From: Clostridiales bacterium
GTDB lineage: Bacteria > Bacillota > Clostridia > Lachnospirales > Lachnospiraceae
Assembly: GCA_003343625.1 (NCBI GenBank)
Contig: QAKV01000036.1
Coordinates: forward strand, 28,141-92,140
DNA length: 64,000 nt
Reading direction: 5' to 3'
Shown here: one piece after another, positions 43,310 to 52,322 of the stretch
Layout: the number at the start of each line of letters is the position of its first letter
Position numbering within the stretch: position 1 is the first letter of the stretch
Program-made: the position numbers and the translations under genes
The notes under the pieces: model-generated
What the model was told of the DNA's origin: nothing
The model's input: only the letters and a program-made list of their open reading frames with translations
Database searches by the model: none

Positions 43310-44509
43310 ATGACTGAACGCGAAGAAACCAGAAATCTTGAGACCATTCCCGTCGGATCTCTGGGAATCATTCCTTTAAGAGGCTGTGAATCCATGGCGC
43401 AGCGCATCGATTCCTTCCTCGTCCGCTGGAGGACGCAGCGCGAAAGCGAGCATAAAAACAGTCTCGCCTTTTCAGGCTATCAGCGCCCCTCCTATCTTCT
43501 CAAGAGCAAGGTGCCCCGCTTCGGTTCCGGAGAAGCCAAAGGCGTCATCCTCGAATCCGTCCGCGGCACGGATCTGTATCTGCTCGTCGACGTCACCAAT
43601 TACAGCGAAACCTATTCCCTGTGCGGGCATGAGAACCACATGTCCCCGGACGATCACTATCAGGATTTAAAGCGCATCATCTCCGCAGTGGGCGGCAAAG
43701 CCAGACGGATTACCGTCATCATGCCTTTCCTGTACGAAAGCCGCCAGCATAAGCGCACTTCCAGAGAATCCCTGGATTGCGCCATCGCCCTGCAGGAGCT
43801 GGTGAAGATGGGAGTGGACAACATCCTTACCTTCGATGCCCACGATCCTAGGGTTCAGAATTCCATCCCTTTAAATGGATTCGAAACCGTACAGCCTGCC
43901 TATCAGTTCATCAAAAATCTGCTGCGCGTGGAGCCCGACCTCCAGCTGGACGCCGATCACATGATGGTAATCAGTCCCGACGAAGGCGGCATGACGCGTG
44001 CGATCTATATTGCCAATGTGCTCGGCCTTGATATGGGTATGTTCTATAAGAGAAGGGACTATACCCGCATCGTCAACGGGCGCAATCCTATCGTGGCCCA
44101 TGAATTTCTGGGAACCAGCGTAAAGAACAAGGACATGATCGTCATCGACGATATGATTTCCTCCGGCGAAAGCGTCCTGGAAGTGGCTGCCGCCTTGAAG
44201 AAGCGCGGCGCCCGCAAGATCTTCATCTGTACGACTTTCGGTCTGTTCACCAACGGGCTTGATAAATTCGACAAGGCATATGAGAACGGAAAGATCGACC
44301 GCGTTCTCACCACCAACCTGATCTATCAGACGCCTGAGCTTTTGCAGCGCGATTGGTATGTCAACTGCGACATGAGCAAATATATCGCCTACCTGATCGA
44401 TACTTTAAATCACGATACTTCCATCAGCGATCTGCTCAATCCCAGCGACAGGATCCAGAACGCGGTGTTCAAGTACAAGCAGGGACAGGCGCAGGAAAGC
44501 GACGATTGA
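43310..44509 (+). CDS. prs: Ribose-phosphate pyrophosphokinase
   Basis: 399 aa, longer than the usual ~315 because of an N-terminal extension and C-terminal tail seen in clostridial homologues. Recognisable blocks: MPFLYESRQHKRTSRESLDCAIAL, VDNILTFDAHDPRVQNSIPLNGFE, MVISPDEGGMTRAIYIANVLG (ATP/metal site) and the PRPP motif DMIVIDDMISSGESVLEVA. Makes PRPP for nucleotides. Starts 9 nt after the loader gene, ends before a strong terminator. Confidence 0.9.
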   Translation: MTEREETRNLETIPVGSLGIIPLRGCESMAQRIDSFLVRWRTQRESEHKNSLAFSGYQRPSYLLKSKVPRFGSGEAKGVILESVRGTDLYLLVDVTNYSETYSLCGHENHMSPDDHYQDLKRIISAVGGKARRITVIMPFLYESRQHKRTSRESLDCAIALQELVKMGVDNILTFDAHDPRVQNSIPLNGFETVQPAYQFIKNLLRVEPDLQLDADHMMVISPDEGGMTRAIYIANVLGLDMGMFYKRRDYTRIVNGRNPIVAHEFLGTSVKNKDMIVIDDMISSGESVLEVAAALKKRGARKIFICTTFGLFTNGLDKFDKAYENGKIDRVLTTNLIYQTPELLQRDWYVNCDMSKYIAYLIDTLNHDTSISDLLNPSDRIQNAVFKYKQGQAQESDD

Positions 44510-44555
44510 AATTCTGACGCATAGAATTTTCCTGATCCATTTTCTTCAACTATAT

Positions 44556-44590
44556 CAGGGAACCGCCGATAACGGTTCCCTGTTTCTGTC
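44556..44590 (+). terminator. Terminator of the dnaD-loader-prs operon
   Basis: CAGGGAACCG (44556-44565) and CGGTTCCCTG (44573-44582) form a perfect 10-bp stem followed by TTTCTGT. Confidence 0.8.
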
Positions 44591-44609
44591 CTCAGATCTC
44601 CCTAAAAGC

Positions 44610-44638
44610 TTGCTTTTCTCCCCTTCCCATGCTATACT
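44610..44638 (+). promoter_or_regulatory. Promoter of queT
   Basis: TTGCTT (44610-44615), 17-nt spacer, extended -10 TGCTATACT ending 44638. A hairpin with arms AAGCCCG / CGGGCTT follows in the leader (about 44651-44683). Confidence 0.7.
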
Positions 44639-44710
44639 AGCAGACGTCGCAAAGCCCGTTAAAAATAAGGTCTTTTCGGGCTTGCCGCCGATTCCCGGCG
44701 TTAAATGAAT

Positions 44711-44753
44711 CGAGTGTTCGAGACCTTCCACTCGTAAAACAAAACTAAAGGAG
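44711..44753 (+). ncRNA. PreQ1-I riboswitch
   Basis: Stem CGAGTG (44711-44716) with CACTCG (44729-44734), then an A-rich tail ending AAAACTAAAGGAG, the class I preQ1 signature. Loop bases CCTT can pair with AAGG of the Shine-Dalgarno to form the H-type pseudoknot, so ligand binding would hide the queT ribosome site. The position directly before a queuosine-precursor transporter supports the call. Confidence 0.75.
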
Positions 44754-44760
44754 ACAAAAA

Positions 44761-45345
44761 ATGAAAAACAAAAATGTTCTGTACCTCACTCAGGCGGCGA
44801 TGATCGCCGCTCTCTACGTCGTGCTCACGCTGATCGCCAACGCTTTGGGGCTGGCCAGCGGCAGCATTCAGGTTCGCTTCTCCGAAGCTCTCACCGTCCT
44901 TCCCTTTTTTACTCCTGCTGCCATTCCGGGCCTGTATATTGGCTGTCTGCTGGGAAATATCGCTGCCGGCTGCGCTCTTCCGGATATCGTTTTCGGGCCT
45001 TTGGCCACGCTGATAGGCGCCCTGGGCACCTGGGGGCTCTCCAAAGCCGCTTCCCGCGCCCTCTCCCTGCGCTCTTCCGATTCTCCCCGCAGCGCAAAGC
45101 GGGCGAACCTGTTCGTCTGGTTGTCCCCGCTCCCGCCCATCACCGCAAATGGGATTGTGATTCCGCCTGTTTTGAAATACGCTTATGGCGTAGGCCCCAT
45201 CTGGCTTTCCGCCGTCACAGTCACCCTCGGCGAAGTGATTTCCTGCGGGATTTTCGGTTTGATTCTGCTGTTCGCTCTCCGCAGATACAGGGGGAACCTG
45301 TTCCCCACAGCGGATTTTTCCCGCGCGGCGGCGCAGAAAAACTGA
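44761..45345 (+). CDS. queT: Queuosine precursor transporter QueT
   Basis: 194 aa ECF S-component-like membrane protein. TQAAMIAALYVVLTLIANALG, IQVRFSEALTVLPFFTPAAIPGLYIGCLLGNI and GPLATLIGALGTWGL are the QueT family blocks; about five to six membrane segments. A charged loop (SSDSPRSAKRAN) sits in the middle. It imports preQ1/queuine with the shared ECF module. Controlled by the preQ1 riboswitch 8 nt upstream. Confidence 0.92.
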   Translation: MKNKNVLYLTQAAMIAALYVVLTLIANALGLASGSIQVRFSEALTVLPFFTPAAIPGLYIGCLLGNIAAGCALPDIVFGPLATLIGALGTWGLSKAASRALSLRSSDSPRSAKRANLFVWLSPLPPITANGIVIPPVLKYAYGVGPIWLSAVTVTLGEVISCGIFGLILLFALRRYRGNLFPTADFSRAAAQKN

Positions 45346-45349
45346 TAGC

Positions 45350-45555
45350 TTCTGATAAATAAGACGAAGCTTTCGACTTCTATAAAGTGTGTGCCAGGCC
45401 ACATGGCTCAGGAGATGGGCGGGAAATTCAGAGGTGAATTTTCCGCCGTCTCTGTATCCCCACAGCAGTTCGGCAGCCTGACCGTCCGGGGAAATACGGA
45501 CGATTCCCAGGTTGGTTTCCGGATCGGCCTCCACATTTAATGTCTTCCATCGCAA
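45350..45555 (-). pseudogene. Unassigned truncated coding remnant
   Basis: The minus strand reads LRWKTLNVEADPETNLGIVR, ISPDGQAAELLWGYRDGGKF and TSEFPAHLLSHVAWHTLYRS, strongly protein-like, but it has no ribosome site and dissolves into the antisense of queT. I do not recognise the family. Probably the leftover of a gene lost between queT and the large exported-protein gene. Confidence 0.3.
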
Positions 45556-45576
45556 TCACACTCTCTTCCCCATGTT

Positions 45577-48108
45577 CTACCAGTAAGCGATAAAGCGGTT
45601 CCCGTTTTCCGCAAACCATTCCCGGGCATCGTTCATCCCCATCTTGTATACCGTTCCCGTCTGAGGGTTCATGAGCACAACGTTCTGCTCGTTAAATCCC
45701 GTGATCAATACCGCGCTGCCATCGTTTTGTACCGCCAGCACCGGAATCTCGCGATCCGGATAGTACAGAACGATGTCCAGGCTGCACCCGCGCAGATCCA
45801 GAATCCTGCGGCCCTCCAGATTTTGCTCCAGAATAGAGAGCACGTCCATTCCCTGATCCAGCAGATGCTGGCTGTCCCGCATCAATCCTTCGAACCGGAA
45901 AATGGCATCCAGACAGACCGCCAGAGAACTCTCGCCGTCTTCCGCCAAAATTCCCTCTATGGCCATGATCTGATTGGAAGAATGCAGCCGATCCCGTTTC
46001 AGCACATAACTGCCGTCCTCGGCCGCTGCGGTTCCCAGATTTTCATAAGCCAGTTCGGCCGCCTTTGCCGGCGAGGAAAGGATATCCACCACCCCGTTTT
46101 TGCCATATACATAATAGCGTTCCGGATGCTCCGCCTTCTCCAGCGCGACCTCCCTGCTGCCCTCGAACAAAACCTCGCCCGGCGTGAGGATTTTGACCTT
46201 TTTGCTGTCCGCCTGACTTCTCAGGGAAATCCTCACGATCGTTTCCAGTTCTTCCGTGACCGCAGTTTCCACGCCGTTCTGACTCTCCGCGATCTCATCG
46301 CTGTAGAGGATCTGCTCCGCGCCCGCTTCCGCAAGCCCTTCCGTCGCTGCGCTGACCCGCTCCAGGTTGATCTGATTTCCCTCGATGGTACATCCCGTCA
46401 CGTAAAAGCCGTCCTGCTGCCAGGTCTTATAGATCTCCCCGTTGAAATCCCGGATTTCCACGCGAAACATAGGGAAAACCGTATAACCCAGATCGTCTTC
46501 CTGAATGTCTTCCTGTCTGGCAATTCCGTAGATCAGATCCTGGCCCATAAATCCCAGGGGGCGAATGAAATTCCCTTCCCCCGCCTCGATGGATTCGCTC
46601 TCTCCGGTATTCAGGTTCATCAGCACCAGGGATCGTGCGAAGTCCGCCTGTCCGGCCTCCTCCCAGACGAGCATACTGCCGTCTTCCGACACCCGGTATC
46701 CGTCTTCATCCAGCCCTTCCGCCACTATTTCAGCGCTCTGATCTTCCAGGCCGATCCGGTAAATGCTTCCATCCAGCATCAGATAGAGGTCATTTTTTCC
46801 ATTTGCAAAGGACAGATTTTCCATCTCCGCCTCCAGGATATCCGGAGATTTTGTATACGGGAGAAAAGCCAGTTCCTCCATCACGTTCAGCGTGCTGCTG
46901 TAATAGCAGACCTGAATCCCGCAGTATCCTTCATGGCGTCCCCGGTTCATATAGCCGTGAACCAGAAACATTACGTTTCCCGTTTCATCCACATGGAGGA
47001 TCCGGAATCCGTGGCGATCGTTCAGCGTACGGGAATCCTCTTTCCCGGCGTCATAGAAAGAAAAGAGGCGGGCCAGACTGCTGTCGGCCCCGTTGTAACT
47101 GTAGAGCGAACCGGCCTGAGAAAAGGCCAGCACAGTCCCTCCGTCGCTCTCCTTCATTTCCACATCGGAATCCGCAACGCCCAGGTCGATATTTCCGCTG
47201 GAGAAACTGTCTGAAGTTTCCGCAAAAATCTGCTCGGCTCTGCGCTCATAATCCAGCAGGTACATCGTATCTCCGGTGTAGCGAACCCGGAAATATTCCT
47301 CCACCTGTGCGAATGCCCTCTCCCCGTCTTTGGGATAGCTGACCAGATAGGAAAGCGTTGCCGAAGCTGTCTGCGCGGCGATTTCCCTGATCTGGATCTC
47401 CGCGTCAGATTCCTTTTGAACATCTACTCCGGCCCAGGCCACCTGGGAAGCGGTACTGTGAATATCCACTCTGGCCAGAGTGGAGTTGTCTCCCTCCGCG
47501 CCAGGCTCCAACTTGGAGGCATAGTCCCCCATAGGCTGTTCTTCCCCGGCGCCGCCAGCGTTCAGCGTCGCATTCGAAAACCCCGTGATAAACGCGAGTT
47601 TTTCTTCCAGATCGTAATCCGCCTGAATAATTCTGGTATAGTACCGCGCTTCCCGCCCGTCTTCCAGATTCAGTATGAAAATCAGGCTGTACTCCCTTCC
47701 CTCTTCGATCAGGTCTTTCAGGCGGAAACTGGCCAGAAGCTGCGTCTCGTTTTGTTCCAGTCCGGTCAGCTCCGTTTTTTCAACCAGACGTTGCCCGTCC
47801 ACGCTGCGCACTTCAAATCCCGCCGACTCGATCTTTTGCCCGTATGTCTCTATGACCGCCTCCACCTGCCTCTGTTCTCCCACAGGAGTGATGCTCTCCC
47901 GCATTCCGGCCGGTTCCATCTCATGGGAATAACCATACATCTGGTTGATCTGCGTTTCCCCGCATCGGATGGAAATCGTGGGCAGAGTGGCCGCCCCCAT
48001 CTGCGACGTCATGTCCCGGTTCCCCTGGTTCATAAAAAAGCTGATCACGACCAGAGAAATCAGAAAGACCCCTGCAAAGACACTCAGCTTGATGATCGCT
48101 TTTTTCAA
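45577..48108 (-). CDS. Large membrane-anchored exported protein, propeller-like with C39-like C-terminus
   Basis: 843 aa, start TTG 48108 with AAAGGAGAT upstream, overlapping the methyltransferase stop. One N-terminal membrane anchor (IIKLSVFAGVFLISLVVISFF), the rest extracytoplasmic. Residues ~300-560 contain repeated short strands typical of a beta-propeller (VLAFSQAGSLYSYNGADSSL.., LYLMLDGSIYRIGLEDQSA..). The last ~80 residues (RGCSLDIVLYYPDREIPVLAVQNDGSAVLITGFNEQNVVLMNPQTGTVYKM) resemble a peptidase C39-like papain fold, but the usual His after Gly is Ser, so it is probably non-catalytic. Function unknown; possibly cell-surface sensing or binding. Confidence 0.7.
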   Translation of the reverse strand: MKKAIIKLSVFAGVFLISLVVISFFMNQGNRDMTSQMGAATLPTISIRCGETQINQMYGYSHEMEPAGMRESITPVGEQRQVEAVIETYGQKIESAGFEVRSVDGQRLVEKTELTGLEQNETQLLASFRLKDLIEEGREYSLIFILNLEDGREARYYTRIIQADYDLEEKLAFITGFSNATLNAGGAGEEQPMGDYASKLEPGAEGDNSTLARVDIHSTASQVAWAGVDVQKESDAEIQIREIAAQTASATLSYLVSYPKDGERAFAQVEEYFRVRYTGDTMYLLDYERRAEQIFAETSDSFSSGNIDLGVADSDVEMKESDGGTVLAFSQAGSLYSYNGADSSLARLFSFYDAGKEDSRTLNDRHGFRILHVDETGNVMFLVHGYMNRGRHEGYCGIQVCYYSSTLNVMEELAFLPYTKSPDILEAEMENLSFANGKNDLYLMLDGSIYRIGLEDQSAEIVAEGLDEDGYRVSEDGSMLVWEEAGQADFARSLVLMNLNTGESESIEAGEGNFIRPLGFMGQDLIYGIARQEDIQEDDLGYTVFPMFRVEIRDFNGEIYKTWQQDGFYVTGCTIEGNQINLERVSAATEGLAEAGAEQILYSDEIAESQNGVETAVTEELETIVRISLRSQADSKKVKILTPGEVLFEGSREVALEKAEHPERYYVYGKNGVVDILSSPAKAAELAYENLGTAAAEDGSYVLKRDRLHSSNQIMAIEGILAEDGESSLAVCLDAIFRFEGLMRDSQHLLDQGMDVLSILEQNLEGRRILDLRGCSLDIVLYYPDREIPVLAVQNDGSAVLITGFNEQNVVLMNPQTGTVYKMGMNDAREWFAENGNRFIAYW

Positions 48109-49340
48109 TCCATATCTCCTTTCATCCCGCTGCGGCAAATCCGTTTGGGCACTGCGTTCTCCTTTTCATCGCCGGACGTTTCCAGCAATCTCTGCAAAGT
48201 CGTATGCACGTGCAGGAATTCCGCGAGCCGACCGCTTTCCGCTCCCTTTTCCAGGCTTTTCCCCCTTTTGCCCTCCCCTCGCTTCACCGCCCGGATCAGA
48301 ACGTTCTTCGGCGTATGTTCCATATCGATAAACTCCAGTATCTGGGTATCGTACCCCTGTTCTTCCAACAGATCCGCCCGCAGCGCATCCGTAAACAGCG
48401 CCGACAGACGCTCCCTGATCAGGCCATAACGCAGGGCTCCTTCCAGCTGCTCGCACCGGATCTGACCGTTGACTTCATGCTGGCAACAGGGCACGGACAA
48501 AATGGCCCGGGCCTGCCACCGGATAGCCTGATAAAGGGCATAATCCGTAGCCGTATCGCAGGCATGCAGCGTCACCACCATGTCCGCCCGATCCGCGCCC
48601 GTATAGTCCGCGATATCCCCGCAGCAAAACCTGAGATGTTCATACCCGTATTTTTCGGCCAGGCGGCTGCAATGTTCGATGACTTCCCGCTTCAGATCCA
48701 GTCCGGTCACCCGCAGCTCCAACCCCTGCATGGTATGCAGATAGTGATACATGGCGAAGGTGAGATAGGATTTCCCGCACCCGAAATCGATGATGTGAAC
48801 GGGCCTGTCCTTGGGAAGTATGGGCAAAATATCCTCGATGAATTCCAGAAAGCGGTTGATCTGCCGGAATTTATCATAGTAACGCCGCACGACTTTACCA
48901 TCCTGCGTCTGTACTCCCAAATCGATCAGAAACGGAACCGGCGTCCCCTCTTCCAGAATGTAGTTCCTGGTTCGGTTATGGGACAGATCCGGCCCTTTTT
49001 CTCCTTCCCTGTGATTCGGTTTCTTTTTGATCGTCACCTTTCCCTTTTTGCTCACCAGCACCGTGGCGGAAAACGTCACCGTATCCGCCTGCAGCTGCGC
49101 GAACCTTTCCCTCATATCCTCCGCCAGCTGATCCCCTGCCTCCACGGCGGACAGATTTTCATGAAAAACCTGTTTTCCCGCGTAGCTGGTAATCTGAAAT
49201 AAAAGAGTCCCCTTCATCATCACCGGCCGGACTTTTTTCTTGAAAATTCCGTCCTCTCCGGGATGCAGCGCTTTGCTCACCGTTATCTGATACAGTCCCT
49301 CATCGAGGATTTCCTGCAACAGCATTCTGACTTCATCCAT
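48105..49340 (-). CDS. Class I SAM-dependent methyltransferase
   Basis: 411 aa. The central SAM motif is VHIIDFGCGKSYLTFAMYHYL (~190-210), then LRVTGLDLKREVIEHC, and DMVVTLHACDTATDYALYQAI, a pattern seen in METTL25/Trm13-like and related families. The N-terminal ~130 residues are a separate domain (ITVSKALHPGEDGIFKKKVRPVMMKGTLLFQI..) and the C-terminus is basic. Substrate, RNA or protein, is not determinable. It overlaps the next gene's TTG start. Confidence 0.75.
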   Translation of the reverse strand: MDEVRMLLQEILDEGLYQITVSKALHPGEDGIFKKKVRPVMMKGTLLFQITSYAGKQVFHENLSAVEAGDQLAEDMRERFAQLQADTVTFSATVLVSKKGKVTIKKKPNHREGEKGPDLSHNRTRNYILEEGTPVPFLIDLGVQTQDGKVVRRYYDKFRQINRFLEFIEDILPILPKDRPVHIIDFGCGKSYLTFAMYHYLHTMQGLELRVTGLDLKREVIEHCSRLAEKYGYEHLRFCCGDIADYTGADRADMVVTLHACDTATDYALYQAIRWQARAILSVPCCQHEVNGQIRCEQLEGALRYGLIRERLSALFTDALRADLLEEQGYDTQILEFIDMEHTPKNVLIRAVKRGEGKRGKSLEKGAESGRLAEFLHVHTTLQRLLETSGDEKENAVPKRICRSGMKGDMD

Positions 49341-49390
49341 TCCGTTCTCTCCCGTATTCGAGCTGATCCTTTTTCTCCGTTCTGTTCATA

Positions 49391-49438
49391 CAGTTCAGCC
49401 ATGCGGAGTCTACACGCCATCCCCGCATGGCTGAACTG
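49391..49438. terminator. Perfect 16-bp hairpin between 49473 gene and methyltransferase
   Basis: CAGTTCAGCCATGCGG (49391-49406) and its exact complement (49423-49438) with a 16-nt loop. On the minus strand it lies after the stop of the small conserved gene and 51 nt before the methyltransferase start; no strong T-tract follows, so it may be an attenuator or mRNA-stabilising hairpin. Confidence 0.5.
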
Positions 49439-49472
49439 ATCCCATTTTATCGCTTTCATCCGCTCTCTACAA

Positions 49473-49859
49473 CTAAAATTTCAATATTCCGTCTTTGGAC
49501 CGGCGTCGGCGCCGATAAATTTCCTGGCACAAAAGGACGTGGATCAGTTCTTTCATCTCCGGAAGTTTCTCCGCCGCAATCCCGCGTCCATCCTCCTTTT
49601 CTTCCCGGCAAATGACCGCGGTCATATCATCGGCCATCTTATAGATCGCCAGCCGATCCGGATATTCATCGTAGATCACGCTTCCCGCATAGTCCAGCCG
49701 ATCCAGCAGCCGCGCGATTTTCCTCTGAAACCTGCGCGCCTCCCTGGGATACATTTCCTGCAGATATTCCAGATCCCGCATAGCGGTGTCTTCTTCTTCA
49801 TAAAAAAGAGGCAGGGGATAACTCATGTAAAACGGAAGCACTTTCGGGCGATGGTTCAT
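49473..49859 (-). CDS. Conserved hypothetical protein of Clostridia
   Basis: 128 aa, soluble. FYMSYPLPLFYEEEDTAMRDLEYLQEMYPREARRFQRKIARLLDRLDYAGSVIYDEYPDRLAIYKMADDM is a pattern I associate with small Lachnospiraceae proteins of unknown function, sometimes near coat or sporulation genes. The C-terminal part is helical and ends in a basic stretch RRRRRSKDG. ATG 49859 follows GGAAGGAACG. It is 22 nt after the large membrane-protein gene on the same strand, so it may belong to the MoxR operon. Confidence 0.65.
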   Translation of the reverse strand: MNHRPKVLPFYMSYPLPLFYEEEDTAMRDLEYLQEMYPREARRFQRKIARLLDRLDYAGSVIYDEYPDRLAIYKMADDMTAVICREEKEDGRGIAAEKLPEMKELIHVLLCQEIYRRRRRSKDGILKF

Positions 49860-49881
49860 AGTCGTTCCTTCCGATAACTCT

Positions 49882-51165
49882 TTATCTTATAATATGCAGA
49901 ATCCGTCGGGAAAGTTTACCCGCTTCCCGCACATCTTCCCGGGTAATCCGCTCTCTGGAGTACCGGGCCCGTTCATAGAGAGCGGCCAGCGATTTCCATT
50001 CTTCCTTCGCCCCTTCCGGAGCCAGGTCGATCAGTTCCCTCGCAGTGCTCCTGCGCAGCCGGGCCGCCCCATCTTTCCCGCAGACCGACACCGCGGTTTT
50101 AAAGAAGATACGTCTCACCCTGATATCCGAAGTCCCGCCCACAGGCAGAAGCCTTCTGCCGCGCTTTTCTCCGGAGAGGCCCAGAAACTCTTCCTCTTCC
50201 ACAACCCCTTCCCGGACGAATTCTTTTTTCTTCCCTTCCCTCCCGTAAAACGCCCGGATCAGGAAGCGGACGAACAAAACGATCAGCGCAACAGCGCCCG
50301 CGACCATGGCCAACGCTGCCGCTGTGGTCAAAATTTTCTCCAGAACCTCCAGCCAGACCGGAGGCTGCGTCCGCTGAATCATACCGGCGAAATCGGGGCC
50401 TGCCCCCTGGGCCTGTTGGACGGTTTCTTCCCCTTCCCCCTCTCCGATCAGGGAAATCAGCAGTCCGAAAAAAAGGCGAAGGCACTCTCCGGCCAGCGTT
50501 CCGATGGCTTCCGCGATCCTGTCCAGCAAAGGGGTGCGCGTCAACACAAAGAGCAAAAGAATGCTGCCGGCGATGTAGACAAGCACCAGCCGCATCCCGG
50601 CAGAAAAAATGCTCTTCTCCGGCATGGCTCCGGTGCCGCGCCTGCTCATACCCACATAGGCCTGAAAGTTCCCAAAATATTTTTTCAACAGGTAACCGCA
50701 CAGCCAGAGGAAACACAGCCCGATAATCCGCGCAGTTCCTTTTTCCTGTCCTGCATAACCACAGACAAAACTCGCGGCTACCGCCAGTACAGCCGCAGCC
50801 GCCGGAGGGATTTCCCCCTCTCCGTCCCGCTGCCCGGCAAGTCGGATCTTCAGCGAATGTACGGCATAAATGACGCCCAAAACCGCGAAAGCGATCTGCC
50901 ATAAGAGCGGCAGGGGCGTTTCCTTCCCCAGGGAGAAGAGCGCCCATACGATCCCTGCATGGGCCAGCAAAAACAGCGGAAGATTCCCGACCGTTCTCCG
51001 TACCAGGTAGAGCAAAAGCGCCGCTCCAAACGGCGCCCACAGCCATACTGCGGGCGTACTCGCGCCGGTGACCAACGCGTCCAGCGCGGTCTCCAGGCAG
51101 AGCACCGCCAGGAAATTCAGGAATATTTCCAACAGATCTTCCATGAATTCCAGACTCCATCCCAT
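49882..51165 (-). CDS. DUF4129-type multi-pass membrane protein of the MoxR/DUF58 operon
   Basis: 427 aa from ATG 51165 (AAGGAG 7 nt upstream, 2 nt after the DUF58 stop). About nine hydrophobic segments in residues ~10-325, then a cytoplasmic C-terminal domain with RRIFFKTAVSVCGKDGAARLRRSTARELIDLAPEGAKEEWKSLAALYERARYSRERITREDVREAG, which matches the DUF4129 tail (Y-E-R-A-R-Y-S). These proteins accompany MoxR ATPases and DUF58 proteins; function is unclear, possibly cell-envelope assembly. Confidence 0.75.
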   Translation of the reverse strand: MGWSLEFMEDLLEIFLNFLAVLCLETALDALVTGASTPAVWLWAPFGAALLLYLVRRTVGNLPLFLLAHAGIVWALFSLGKETPLPLLWQIAFAVLGVIYAVHSLKIRLAGQRDGEGEIPPAAAAVLAVAASFVCGYAGQEKGTARIIGLCFLWLCGYLLKKYFGNFQAYVGMSRRGTGAMPEKSIFSAGMRLVLVYIAGSILLLFVLTRTPLLDRIAEAIGTLAGECLRLFFGLLISLIGEGEGEETVQQAQGAGPDFAGMIQRTQPPVWLEVLEKILTTAAALAMVAGAVALIVLFVRFLIRAFYGREGKKKEFVREGVVEEEEFLGLSGEKRGRRLLPVGGTSDIRVRRIFFKTAVSVCGKDGAARLRRSTARELIDLAPEGAKEEWKSLAALYERARYSRERITREDVREAGKLSRRILHIIR

Positions 51166-51167
51166 GC

Positions 51168-52307
51168 TCATTCTCCTTCCCGAACCCGAATCTTCTGCGC
51201 ATACGGCTCCAGCGCTTTTCGTATTTTCTCTTCCCCATGCTCCATGATCGGGCAGATCCAGCAAAAATCTGTTCCCTGCCGCACGCATTCCTCCAACAAT
51301 TCCTGAAAATCTTCCTGCGCGTCGGAAGAGATGAAAACCGTAAACAGAGTTCCGGCGGCCTCGTTCTGCCCCAACGCCGCTTCTTTCAGAGACCGGACGA
51401 AGGAAGGGGCGCGTTTTGACAGATCGATTCTGGCCAGCCCCCGATTGATCGTTTCCATATGCCAGGAGGCGCTGGCCGCTTCCATCCCGACCAGTTCCCC
51501 GGTGACGATATCCGGGCCGTTGGTATACACCGAGGTACGGATGCCCTGGGCCAGGAAATCTGCGGCCGCCCCTGCGGCCATACGGATGGATGCCTCCAGC
51601 AGCTCCTCATGGCGCATCACGGCCCCGTCTTCCAGATTCACGAAAATTCGCACCGCTTTCTGGGCCGTATAGTTCTTCATGTTCACTTTCAGATCGCCGG
51701 TTCTGGCCGTGGCTTTCCAGTTGATATCCCGCATCGTATCCCATGGGCTGTATTCCCGAATCCCCCGAAATTCGAAGGGATCCTCCAACATATGCCGGCG
51801 GCTTAAAATCTCGCCGTTGAGCCGCTGCAGCAAACGCGAAAATTCGGGGCTACGCCAGAGCCTGGGGTAGACGTACAGCCGGGTCTCGCTCTCCAGACTC
51901 CTGGGGAGTTCTCCGGAAAGGAACAGGGTTCCCGCAACCACGTCCAGGCCGTTGATCCAGTAGTATCCCCTCTTTTTGCAGCGAAACCGGAGTCTGCGTA
52001 CATGACGCATAAACGGGCGCACGGAGAGGACGTCATTGCGGTAATACTGGTCTGTCACGCTGCTGACGCCCTCTTCGTCCTCAAACTGCAGCTCTCTGGA
52101 TACCTGGAACTTCACCTTCAGCGCGGGAAGCGGCAGGAGCTTTCTGTTTTCCACCCGCTCGCACAGCTCGCATTCCTCGCCCTCCACCGCCGCTTTCCTG
52201 GAAAATTCCAGACTGACGGACAGATTTTTGTCCCAGAAACGGCAGTATAGCCTGTCCTGGAGATAGAAGAGGAGGAATGCCCCCAGAATGATTCCTATCA
52301 GGCTCAT
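51168..52307 (-). CDS. DUF58 domain protein
   Basis: 379 aa from ATG 52307 (GGGAGG 8 nt upstream; TTG 52313 less likely). One N-terminal hydrophobic segment, a beta-rich middle part (CKKRGYYWINGLDVVAGTLFLSGELPR), then the DUF58 signature RHMLEDPFEFRGIREYSPWDTMRDINWKATARTGDLKVNMKNY, and a von Willebrand A-like C-terminal region (RIFVNLEDGA). DUF58 proteins are usual partners of MoxR ATPases. Middle gene of the operon, 15 nt after moxR. Confidence 0.9.
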   Translation of the reverse strand: MSLIGIILGAFLLFYLQDRLYCRFWDKNLSVSLEFSRKAAVEGEECELCERVENRKLLPLPALKVKFQVSRELQFEDEEGVSSVTDQYYRNDVLSVRPFMRHVRRLRFRCKKRGYYWINGLDVVAGTLFLSGELPRSLESETRLYVYPRLWRSPEFSRLLQRLNGEILSRRHMLEDPFEFRGIREYSPWDTMRDINWKATARTGDLKVNMKNYTAQKAVRIFVNLEDGAVMRHEELLEASIRMAAGAAADFLAQGIRTSVYTNGPDIVTGELVGMEAASASWHMETINRGLARIDLSKRAPSFVRSLKEAALGQNEAAGTLFTVFISSDAQEDFQELLEECVRQGTDFCWICPIMEHGEEKIRKALEPYAQKIRVREGE

Positions 52308-52322
52308 CCGCAAATCCTCCCG

